A DNA stretch of 6,528 nucleotides from the NCBI GenBank assembly GCA_002378605.1, contig DFSK01000177.1, forward strand, positions 15,726-22,253, in the 5' to 3' direction. The first letter of the stretch is position 1, and every line of letters starts with the position of its first letter. This DNA is from Alphaproteobacteria bacterium UBA3439. GTDB taxonomy: Bacteria; Pseudomonadota; Alphaproteobacteria; Puniceispirillales; Puniceispirillaceae. The position numbers and the translations under genes are program-made. Below, one piece after another: positions 1-5,409 of the stretch. The notes below the pieces were generated by a model. It was not told the origin of the DNA. It made no database searches and was given only the letters and a program-made list of their open reading frames with translations.

Positions 1-243
1 CATAATTCCTTTTTGGTCGAGACCTTGCAGCGCCTGAGCACCTTGATGGTGCTTCTTGGCCCAACCGCCTATAGCCTTGCCGAGCGGGTAGGTGAAATCG
101 GTGCCGAGCATGACGCCATCAACAATGCCATCCAGACACATGACTCCATCGCCGCCAAACAGGCCGCCAGCGCCCATCTGCAAAATGCGGTCAAGGCTCG
201 ATTACAAATCATCGCATCTGGACATAAGGACAATATGGACTAG
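1..243 (+). CDS. GntR-family transcriptional regulator, FCD ligand-binding domain (C-terminal fragment, 5' cut by window edge)
   Basis: The reading frame is open from base 1 to a TAG stop and gives the last 80 residues of a protein that begins outside the window. The TTG at base 13 is not a credible start because the family similarity continues to its left (HNSFLVETLQRL matches the 'N..L...L' helix of FCD domains). The fragment is all helical. It carries an EH pair (Glu36-His37 of the fragment) and an AHL at His59. The 22-residue spacing matches the last two metal-binding histidines of FCD regulators, as I recall them from TM0439. FCD-GntR proteins are cytoplasmic dimeric repressors or activators that sense small carboxylates and usually control adjacent transport and catabolic genes. 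The two genes that follow on the same strand, a membrane protein and a hydroxyacid dehydrogenase, fit that role. The DNA-binding wHTH domain is not visible, so the subfamily cannot be set. Confidence 0.75.
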   Translation, partial: HNSFLVETLQRLSTLMVLLGPTAYSLAERVGEIGAEHDAINNAIQTHDSIAAKQAASAHLQNAVKARLQIIASGHKDNMD

Positions 244-268
244 CCCATTTCATGTCTAACCTTCATTA

Positions 269-284
269 GGTCTGATATCAGGCC
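269..284. promoter_or_regulatory. Near-perfect dyad between regulator and membrane-protein gene (candidate operator)
   Basis: GGTCTGATATCAGGCC is an inverted repeat with a perfect 10-bp core, CTGATATCAG (272-281). It extends by GG/CC on the outside, with one T/G mismatch. It lies in the 67-bp gap after the GntR/FCD stop and about 27 bp before the AbrB-family start codon, where a GntR dimer could act. In RNA it could also fold as a six-pair stem with an AUAU loop, but no T-run follows, so it is not an intrinsic terminator. Operator function is inferred from symmetry and place only. Confidence 0.4.
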
Positions 285-310
285 AAACCACCCCACCTAT
301 AGGAGTTTCC

Positions 311-1414
311 ATGCGGCCAGTGCTGTCGGATATCCAGAACATTGTTGTCACTTCAAGCATCGCCTTCATTACCGGCTATGTGTTTAAGATTTTTGGCCTA
401 CCAGCGCCCTTCTTGCTCGGCAGCTTGTTTGGCGTTTGGATTATTGGCGGGATCATTCCGCCCATTCGGTCGCGCGTTGGTATTCCGCGCTGGGTTCATG
501 TGCCGGTTATTCTTGGGCTTGGCACCCTCATTGGCGCTAATTTCCGACCCGATGTTCTGGCGCATATCGGATCGGCAGGCATTACGGTTGCGGCGATGTT
601 TTTTGCCACGATTCTGGCAACGCTTGTTGGTCTTTTCTACCTAATGCGGATCCGCAATTACAGTTTCATTATGGCCTTGCTAAGCTGCATCCCCGGCGGG
701 CAGGCCGAAGTGATTACCATCAGCCGTGATCTGGTTGAAAAGGACTATGTTGTGGCCCTGTTCCATCTGGTTCGTGTTGCGCTGGTATTTTGTTCAACGC
801 CATTAATTCTGGCCTTGGTTGAAGGTCAGGCCGCGGTCGCCGCATCAAACATGGCGCTGCAAACCATGCCAAGCCTCGTCAGCCTTGATATCAAAACGCT
901 TTTATCTTTTCTTGCAATTGCCATTTGTGGCCTGCCATTAGCGCGGCTATTACGCATCCCGATGCCGCATCTCATTGGGCCATTGATGATCAGCTCGGCG
1001 TTACATGTCCTTGGCTTTGTCGAAATACCGCGAATTAGTGAATTCGTTATCCTGGCGCAGGTTGCCATCGGCGGCTCGGTTGGTGCGCGGCTTGCCCGCG
1101 TTCCATTTGTCGAGCTTGCCGTCTATTTGCGTGACGCGCTTGTTAATTCTTTTATCGTTCTTGGCACCTATGGCATCACAGCCTATGGATTATCGGCGCT
1201 GACCGGCATTGATTTCATCAAAATGCTTTTGGCCTTTGTCCCGGGCGGCCTTTATGAAGTGACCTTGCTGGCGCTGATTTTCGGATTTGATGTTGCCTTT
1301 GTTGCCTTTCATCATACCATCAGGGTGATGCTGGTATTTCTCGGCCTTCCCTTTGTTATTGCCTTTGCCAAAAAGCGCAATCTCATATCTGACAACGTCA
1401 AATCATCGCACTGA
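311..1414 (+). CDS. AbrB-family inner-membrane protein (PF05145-type, often mislabelled 'ammonia monooxygenase' or 'AbrB regulator')
   Basis: The protein has 367 residues, is strongly hydrophobic with roughly ten membrane segments, and is the usual length for the family. It is an internal duplication. The first half has GLPAPFLLG (29-37), VILGLGTLIGANF (66-78) and IPGGQAEV...FHLVRV (127-156). The second half repeats these as RIPMPHLIG (215-223), VAIGGSVGARL (251-261) and VPGGLYEV...FHHTIRV (309-339). The paired PGGxxEV and H-x-x-[RI]-R-V elements are the signature of this family. The ATG is chosen because AGGAG (301-305) lies five bases upstream. The biochemical role is not firmly known; the names 'AbrB' and 'ammonia monooxygenase' are historical and it is not a DNA-binding protein. 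The two-fold repeat fits a transporter. Between an FCD regulator and a D-2-hydroxyacid dehydrogenase, transport of a small carboxylate is a reasonable but untested guess. The family assignment is secure; the function is not. Confidence 0.85.
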   Translation: MRPVLSDIQNIVVTSSIAFITGYVFKIFGLPAPFLLGSLFGVWIIGGIIPPIRSRVGIPRWVHVPVILGLGTLIGANFRPDVLAHIGSAGITVAAMFFATILATLVGLFYLMRIRNYSFIMALLSCIPGGQAEVITISRDLVEKDYVVALFHLVRVALVFCSTPLILALVEGQAAVAASNMALQTMPSLVSLDIKTLLSFLAIAICGLPLARLLRIPMPHLIGPLMISSALHVLGFVEIPRISEFVILAQVAIGGSVGARLARVPFVELAVYLRDALVNSFIVLGTYGITAYGLSALTGIDFIKMLLAFVPGGLYEVTLLALIFGFDVAFVAFHHTIRVMLVFLGLPFVIAFAKKRNLISDNVKSSH

Positions 1415-1449
1415 CCATTTTGAACATAAAGAACACAAGGATCAAAACC

Positions 1450-2397
1450 ATGAAAATTGCAATTTTGGATGATTGGCTCGATTGTGCCTTGAAAAGTTGT
1501 GACTGGAGCCGACTCGGGCCTGATGTCGCCGTTGATGTGTTTCATGACACCATTGCCGGCACCGCGCTTGTCGCAAGATTACAACCCTATGACATAATCT
1601 GCATGATGCGAGAACGCACACCGATTGATGCCACATTAATGGATCAGCTGCCAAATCTGAAAGGCATTGTGACAAGCGGTATGCGGAACGCCGCGCTTGA
1701 TATTAACGCTGCCAAATCGCGCGGGCTGATGGTTAGCGGCACCGGCTCTCCCGGTCATGCCACATCCGAACTTGCCTTCACCTTAATCGCAATGCAGGCA
1801 CGGCAAATTTTTGCGGGCGCAACAGCGATGCGCAACGGGGGGTGGCAGACGCATCTGGGGCGTGACCTTCGTAACGCTCGGCTTGGCATTTTGGGGCTTG
1901 GCAGGCTTGGCGCGCAATTGGCCGGCTATGCCAAGGCCTTTGGCATGGAGATTCAGGCCTGGTCGCAAAATCTGACAAAAGAAAGATGCGATGCGGTCGG
2001 CGTTTCCTATGTTGATCGTGAGACGCTTTTCCGCAGTTCCGATTTTATTTCAATTCATCTGAAATTATCTTCGCGCGTTCACCATCTGGTTGGCGCAGAA
2101 GAATTGGCCATGATGAAACCCGATGCCTATCTGGTAAACACATCGCGCGCGCCCATTATTGATATGGAGGCTCTAACCAATGCGCTTGCGACCGGACAAA
2201 TTGCTGGCGCCGCGATTGACGTTTACGACCATGAGCCAGTTCCGGCCAAAGATCCGCTTCGTAACACACCAAATCTTTTGATGACGCCACATATCGGCTA
2301 TGTCACCCGCGAAACGATGGATATTTTCTATGGCGAGACGTTAGACGCCGTCGAGGCGATGATCGCTGGCACGCCAATCCGCGAGCTGATGCCGTAA
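1450..2397 (+). CDS. D-2-hydroxyacid dehydrogenase family protein (NAD(P)-dependent, PGDH-like)
   Basis: The product is a 315-residue cytoplasmic oxidoreductase predicted to interconvert a D-2-hydroxyacid and a 2-oxoacid. The N-terminal substrate domain (about 1-100) is followed by a Rossmann domain with GLGRLG (149-154). The catalytic set is complete: Arg233 in NTSRAP, Glu262 in YDHEP and His281 in TPHIGY. AWSQNLT (170-176) is typical of one subfamily of these enzymes. It puts Trp-Ser where NAD-specific members have an acidic residue after strand beta-2, so NADP use is possible. The usual NTSRGP is NTSRAP here, a mild change. The ATG at 1450 is preferred over an in-frame TTG at 1420. The ATG has AAGG (1437-1440) nine bases upstream, and MKIAILDDW matches how the family begins. 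It lies 35 bp after the membrane-protein gene with no terminator between, so the two are probably cotranscribed. The substrate cannot be told from sequence. Confidence 0.92.
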   Translation: MKIAILDDWLDCALKSCDWSRLGPDVAVDVFHDTIAGTALVARLQPYDIICMMRERTPIDATLMDQLPNLKGIVTSGMRNAALDINAAKSRGLMVSGTGSPGHATSELAFTLIAMQARQIFAGATAMRNGGWQTHLGRDLRNARLGILGLGRLGAQLAGYAKAFGMEIQAWSQNLTKERCDAVGVSYVDRETLFRSSDFISIHLKLSSRVHHLVGAEELAMMKPDAYLVNTSRAPIIDMEALTNALATGQIAGAAIDVYDHEPVPAKDPLRNTPNLLMTPHIGYVTRETMDIFYGETLDAVEAMIAGTPIRELMP

Positions 2398-2439
2398 TTT
2401 TTATCAAGGCAAGCCATCAAAGATTTTCCAGCCAGCACA

Positions 2440-3399
2440 TCATGATAATTTGCCATCATCTACCCATTGCCGATAAAGCCGGTAAAACGAATTTGGATCT
2501 TCAAATCCCAGCTGATAAGCAATCGTGGCGCGGCTCAGCGATTTTGATTGCAGCTGTTGTTTGACCAAGCCAAGCCGCACTTGATCAAGAAGGTCACCAA
2601 ATTTGATATTGTCCTGCTTCAATCGGCGTTGCAAGGTTCGGCGGCCAATAGCAAGATAGGCGGCAACATCGCCAAGTGAAACCGGCCCTTTCGCCAGCAA
2701 AACTTCAATCGCACGGCACACTCTTTGTTCAATCGGCATTTGATTAAAATGCAAAAACAATCTTTGGTCCATGTCAGTCTTGATTATTTTCCAAATTGAC
2801 TGGTCGAAATGTATGAATTTGCGATCTAAATCTGCCGCAGAAAACGCCAGATAAAACCCGTCATCAACGGTGATCTCCACACCGAAAAAAGCGCGATAGC
2901 TTGCAACCACAGCTGGGTCAATGTCAGCTGCAAATGACACAATTTTGGGGATGATTTCGGCGCGTGTAGATAACCGCGCCATCTGCACCAGCTGCACCAT
3001 TTGGATGCCAGAATGAATCGATGAAAATTGCGCTTGCCCCTGCCAATCAAACCGAACGAAACCATTTTGCAAATCATTGCATAGCCGCGCCTGACTTGCT
3101 TCTAGAACAGGATAATATTCTATCAAACGATCAATTGCCTGACGCAAATTTAGCGCGCTGTTAAATGTGAAATAGCCAAGATGCGTTGGTGTTGCCGCTG
3201 CGGCTTTTCCGGCAAGAATCGCAAGATCGGGCCGACCGCTATCATCTAGAATCCGCGCCAAAAGGAGTTCATGTTCGGCATTGCTGCTAACATTAAAAGG
3301 GGCTAATTGATGGTTATTTTCTTTGTTAGATTGTTCATCATGCCCAGCAAACTCAAGGCCCAGATCACGGCAAACAGACGCAAGATATGAGTGGGTCAT
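2440..3399 (-). CDS. AraC-family transcriptional regulator with arabinose_bd-type (PF12625-like) N-terminal domain
   Basis: The protein has 319 residues. The N-terminal sensing domain (about 40-205) has HLGYFTFNSALNLRQAIDRL (73-92) and YRAFFGVEITVDD (168-180), both typical of the OruR/ArgR-like 'arabinose-binding' group. The C-terminal DNA-binding domain has two helix-turn-helix units. The first is SLGDVAAYLAIGRRTLQRRL (241-260); the second is about 289-312, including IAYQLGFEDPNSFYRLYRQW (293-312). The usual trailing W-x-G-x-(S/T)-P-x-x-(Y/F)-R is replaced by WVDDGKLS and the protein stops there, a slightly short but probably functional end. The ATG has a modest AGG (bases 3409-3411) nine bases upstream. 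It is the second gene of a minus-strand unit, 33 bp after the SDR-like gene, and probably regulates that unit and the divergent acyltransferase. Relatives often control lipid, amine or hydroxyacid genes; the inducer here is unknown. It converges with the D-2-hydroxyacid dehydrogenase gene across a 42-bp gap. Confidence 0.9.
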   Translation of the reverse strand: MTHSYLASVCRDLGLEFAGHDEQSNKENNHQLAPFNVSSNAEHELLLARILDDSGRPDLAILAGKAAAATPTHLGYFTFNSALNLRQAIDRLIEYYPVLEASQARLCNDLQNGFVRFDWQGQAQFSSIHSGIQMVQLVQMARLSTRAEIIPKIVSFAADIDPAVVASYRAFFGVEITVDDGFYLAFSAADLDRKFIHFDQSIWKIIKTDMDQRLFLHFNQMPIEQRVCRAIEVLLAKGPVSLGDVAAYLAIGRRTLQRRLKQDNIKFGDLLDQVRLGLVKQQLQSKSLSRATIAYQLGFEDPNSFYRLYRQWVDDGKLS

Positions 3400-3409
3400 A
3401 TCATAAAGC

Positions 3410-3425
3410 CTATTGCTTGCAATAG
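3410..3425 (-). promoter_or_regulatory. Inverted repeat overlapping the AraC-family gene's ribosome-binding region
   Basis: CTATTGCTTGCAATAG is a perfect 7-bp inverted repeat with a 2-bp centre, in the 33-bp gap between the SDR-like stop and the AraC-family start. On the transcript its last bases run into the probable Shine-Dalgarno AGG. A five-pair stem with a six-base loop could therefore hide part of the ribosome site. It could equally be a small protein-binding site. The stem is weak and no T-run follows, so it is not a terminator. Confidence 0.3.
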
Positions 3426-3432
3426 TATGTCA

Positions 3433-4230
3433 TTACAAACTGCGGCCTAGGCCAAGCGGCTTGAACAACATATTTAACCGGCTATATAATTCTTTTTTCT
3501 GGAATTTTTTCAGAGACTGAGGCTGGCTCAATAGCGCGTTAACCAAATGATCGGACTGATCATCTGCTGACGGCATTTTCGCAAATAAATTTTGGATATG
3601 ACGCACAAAATAATCCCAAGAATCGGGCATTGTCGTTAGATGCATATCCTTATCCAAATCACTGTGCGGTCGCTTTCTGTTCTTTTCGAAACAAGGAACA
3701 TCTATCACTTCGACACTTATGTCGGTTCCATCCAATTCATCGGCCAAAGCTTCAGACAGCGCAAATTTGGCCACTCGAACCGCGCGTTGCCAGCCGCGAA
3801 GCGATGCATTTTCCAGATTTGTTCTTGGCATGATTGTTACAATACGGCCTGCGTTCTGCGCGCGCATAACCGGCAAAAAGGAATTCTGCAAACGCACCAT
3901 GCCAATTAGTGTTGCATTGAGATGGGCTTCAGCTGCTTTTGGGCTAACCATTTCCAACGCGCCAAACAAAGGATCGCGCAGGTTGTTCACGATGGTGTCG
4001 ATACGCCGCTCTGCCTTCAACAGACCGGTGGATGCAAGTGCAACCGAATTATCATCAGCAAGATCAAGCGGCATGGCCGTGGCCACTGATGTACCCATAG
4101 CTACAGCATCTTGGCTCGGGTGGATACCAAAGTATACGCGGTGACCAATCTGGCTAAGCTTTTCAACGATCAACCTGCCTGTCGGAGACACCCCGTCAGC
4201 AATAAAAAACACCTTCAAACAAGAGTTCAT
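3433..4230 (-). CDS. Short-chain dehydrogenase/reductase-fold protein lacking the catalytic Tyr and Ser (possible pseudoenzyme)
   Basis: The product has 265 residues and the layout of a classical SDR. It has an N-terminal beta-alpha unit (KVFFIADGVSPTGRLIVEKL, 6-25), LDLAD (55-59) at the adenine-contact Asp position, and VNN (81-83) in place of NNAG. LNATLIGMVRLQNSFLPVM (104-122) keeps the helix-4 Asn105, followed by GRIVTIMP (128-135) and AKFAL (154-158). However, TGxxxGIG has become ADGVSPTG, with only the last Gly kept. The Ser position (INISS in relatives) reads IMP. The YxxxK motif has Val151 where Tyr belongs, although Lys155 remains. Oxidoreductase activity by the usual mechanism is therefore unlikely; a binding or regulatory role, or another chemistry, is possible. 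The ATG at 4230 is preferred because ACAGG lies six bases upstream. An in-frame GTG at 4248 would add six residues before the first strand. It is first in a unit with the AraC-family gene and divergent from the acyltransferase. Confidence 0.75.
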   Translation of the reverse strand: MNSCLKVFFIADGVSPTGRLIVEKLSQIGHRVYFGIHPSQDAVAMGTSVATAMPLDLADDNSVALASTGLLKAERRIDTIVNNLRDPLFGALEMVSPKAAEAHLNATLIGMVRLQNSFLPVMRAQNAGRIVTIMPRTNLENASLRGWQRAVRVAKFALSEALADELDGTDISVEVIDVPCFEKNRKRPHSDLDKDMHLTTMPDSWDYFVRHIQNLFAKMPSADDQSDHLVNALLSQPQSLKKFQKKELYSRLNMLFKPLGLGRSL

Positions 4231-4265
4231 AAAAAACCTGTCGTTCACACGGGTAAAAAAACGGT

Positions 4266-4293
4266 TTTATCTGAGCAAAAGCGAGTCAGTAAA
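4266..4293 (-). promoter_or_regulatory. Candidate sigma70-type promoter for the SDR-like/AraC unit
   Basis: On the minus strand, TTTACT (4288-4293) and GATAAA (4266-4271) are 16 bp apart, each with four of six consensus matches. They lie about 36 bp before the SDR-like ATG. A perfect TTGACA sits further upstream (4329-4334) but has no acceptable -10 at 16-18 bp. The choice is weak. Confidence 0.25.
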
Positions 4294-4310
4294 AAAACTA
4301 GCGCATCGCG

Positions 4311-4328
4311 TCATTTCAATTCATTTCA
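4311..4328. repeat. Tandem TCATTTCA direct repeat, 10-bp period
   Basis: TCATTTCA occurs twice with starts exactly 10 bp apart. A third near-copy, ACATTTCA, starts at 4381, 60 bp further on, so all three face the same side of the helix. On the minus strand the units read TGAAATGA and abut a TTGACA. Direct-repeat half-sites on one face are typical of AraC-family binding, so this is a candidate binding site. Confidence 0.4.
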
Positions 4329-4425
4329 TGTCAAAAAACTTTGATCCTCGAACGGTCATAACCGAAACTGATGCGCTTTGACATTTCAGACAATGCCTGC
4401 GTGCTACCGGAACATATTTTTCGTA

Positions 4426-4457
4426 AATTTCGATTTTTACCGATAAAACACGAAATT
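4426..4457. promoter_or_regulatory. Inverted repeat upstream of the acyltransferase promoter
   Basis: AATTTCG (4426-4432) and CGAAATT (4451-4457) are perfect 7-bp inverted arms with 18 bp between them, ending four bases before the putative -35. A nested GTAAA (4423-4427) / TTTAC (4436-4440) pair overlaps the left arm. The position suits an activator site. The sequence is AT-rich, so chance is not excluded. Confidence 0.35.
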
Positions 4458-4461
4458 GCTG

Positions 4462-4490
4462 CTGTCATCGCACCTTAAAACTGCTATCTT
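4462..4490 (+). promoter_or_regulatory. Candidate extended -10 promoter of the acyltransferase gene
   Basis: The -35 is CTGTCA (4462-4467, four of six matches). After a 17-bp spacer comes the -10 TATCTT (4485-4490), with a TG at 4482-4483 giving the extended form TGCTATCTT. Transcription would begin near 4497 and leave a leader of about 35 bases before the ATG at 4531. Confidence 0.45.
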
Positions 4491-4530
4491 TTAGGCCACA
4501 TTCGTCAGGTTTTGAGGGAACCCGCCACGC

Positions 4531-5370
4531 ATGCGACCCAACGCGTCTCAATCCACAGATTTGCACCCTATTTTTTCCTTTGCGAACGGGGAACTGGGTA
4601 TGGTTTCAAACCATTTCATCAGATCGATCGAAAAAATCACCGGACAGCCACGCATCCGTAAAATCTATTTTGACTATGTGAATGACGACCTGCCGCCGCA
4701 AAACTTCTGGTCAGACGCGCTTGGGCGGCTTGATATTTCAATCGATCTAACACGAAGCTATGTTGATGGTATTGCGGCCTCAATTCCAGCCACTGGGCGG
4801 GTACTTGCCATTGCCAACCATCCTTATGGCGTGATTGACGGTTTGGTGCTTTGCGCCTTAATGGCCGAGGTTCGTCAAGATTACAAAATCATCACCCATC
4901 GCGTCCTTCGTCAGGCGCCAGCCGTTATGGATAAAATTCTGCCTGTTGATTTTGATGAAACCGAAGCCGCACTGGCCAGCAATCTAAAGACAAGAGCCGA
5001 TGCGGCAAAATATTTGAAGGATGGTGGCGCGGTAATTGTTTTTCCGGCTGGTGCAATTTCGCTGGCGCCAAATGTTGTTGGCGATGCCATTGATACCGAA
5101 TGGAAAACCTTTGCCGCAAAACTGGCACAGGTTCCCGACACAACGACCATCCCGTTTTATTTTGATGGGCGCAATTCGCTGCTATATCAAATGGCGCGTC
5201 GGATCAGCGTAACGCTTGGCTATTCCTTGATGTTCCGCGAAATCTGCAAAAAGATGGGCCATACAATTTCGCTGAATATGCGCCAGCCGATCCATTCCAG
5301 CACACTTACCCAATTCGGCACCCGAACCGAAGTGACCGAATATTTGCGCAAATGCACCTATGGAGCTTAA
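4531..5370 (+). CDS. Lysophospholipid-type acyltransferase (LPLAT/PlsC superfamily, NHPYGVIDG variant)
   Basis: The 279-residue protein is predicted to transfer a fatty acyl group to a lysolipid or related acceptor at the cytoplasmic membrane face. The catalytic block I is NHPYGVIDG (96-104). Here His97 and Asp103 are separated by five residues rather than the four of PlsC; this NHPxGxxDG form is found in the hemolysin/OlsA-like branch. VIVFPAGAISLAP (168-180) is the FPxG acceptor motif, without the Glu of FPEG; alphaproteobacterial relatives recalled from memory show FPSGG here. The later WKTFAAKLAQ (191-200), FYFDGRNSLLYQMARRIS (209-226) and YSLMFREI (231-238) are also characteristic of that branch. 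No clear transmembrane helix or signal peptide is seen, so peripheral association is likely. The ATG at 4531 has GAGGGA (4514-4519) eleven bases upstream, which is rather far. An in-frame ATG at 4600 has GGGGA seven bases upstream and would still keep the whole acyltransferase domain. It is divergent from the SDR-like/AraC unit. The acceptor lipid is unknown. Confidence 0.85.
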   Translation: MRPNASQSTDLHPIFSFANGELGMVSNHFIRSIEKITGQPRIRKIYFDYVNDDLPPQNFWSDALGRLDISIDLTRSYVDGIAASIPATGRVLAIANHPYGVIDGLVLCALMAEVRQDYKIITHRVLRQAPAVMDKILPVDFDETEAALASNLKTRADAAKYLKDGGAVIVFPAGAISLAPNVVGDAIDTEWKTFAAKLAQVPDTTTIPFYFDGRNSLLYQMARRISVTLGYSLMFREICKKMGHTISLNMRQPIHSSTLTQFGTRTEVTEYLRKCTYGA

Positions 5371-5409
5371 TCCAAGGGCGCGATGTGCATGCATTTGTGA
5401 TAGGGCAGG

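Larger units (their letters stand above)
4231..4530. promoter_or_regulatory. Divergent intergenic control region between SDR-like/AraC unit and acyltransferase
   Basis: This 300-bp AT-rich stretch has no credible gene. It holds the ribosome site of the SDR-like gene (ACAGG on the minus strand, 4237-4241) and two copies of GTAAAAAAAC (4253-4262, 4289-4298), plus GTCAAAAAAC (4330-4339). It also holds a tandem TCATTTCA pair (4311-4318, 4321-4328) with a third ACATTTCA at 4381-4388. A small dyad CGGT-CATA-ACCG lies at 4353-4364, a longer inverted repeat at 4426-4457, and the acyltransferase promoter at 4462-4490. One GANTC site, a CcrM-type methylation target in alphaproteobacteria, is at 4283-4287. 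The density of repeats fits a region bound by the neighbouring AraC-family protein. Confidence 0.6.

Noticed and set aside
246..256. 11-bp string CATTTCATGTC shared with 4322-4332
   Set aside because: A few 11-bp matches are expected by chance in a window this size, and only the 7-bp core belongs to the phased repeat.
826..1068. Minus-strand open frame inside the AbrB-family gene
   Set aside because: A shadow of a strongly supported membrane-protein frame, with no motif of its own.
1312..1675. Minus-strand frames over the junction of the membrane-protein and dehydrogenase genes
   Set aside because: They overlap two good plus-strand genes and their intergenic ribosome site, and show no recognisable domain.
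2398..2439. Possible bidirectional terminator between the dehydrogenase and AraC-family genes
   Set aside because: There is a T-run just after the stop codon, but only a four-pair GGCA/TGCC stem precedes it, too weak to call.
3719..4144. Plus-strand open frame of 141 codons
   Set aside because: It lies wholly antisense within the SDR-like gene, has no family resemblance, and is explained by codon bias of the real frame.
4329..4334. Perfect TTGACA (minus strand) as the -35 of the SDR-like gene
   Set aside because: The 16-18 bp downstream positions are GACGCG, ACGCGA or CGCGAT, none like a -10 box.
4111..4344. Plus-strand open frame of 77 codons running from inside the SDR-like gene into the intergenic region
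   Set aside because: It is antisense to the start of a well-supported gene, has no ribosome site and encodes a Lys-rich low-complexity tail made by the A-tracts.
5182..5394. Minus-strand frame over the end of the acyltransferase gene
   Set aside because: Antisense to conserved acyltransferase motifs and without protein-like features.
5371..5409. Possible terminator in the convergent gap after the acyltransferase gene
   Set aside because: Only the short palindrome TGCATGCA is present, with no adequate stem or T-run.
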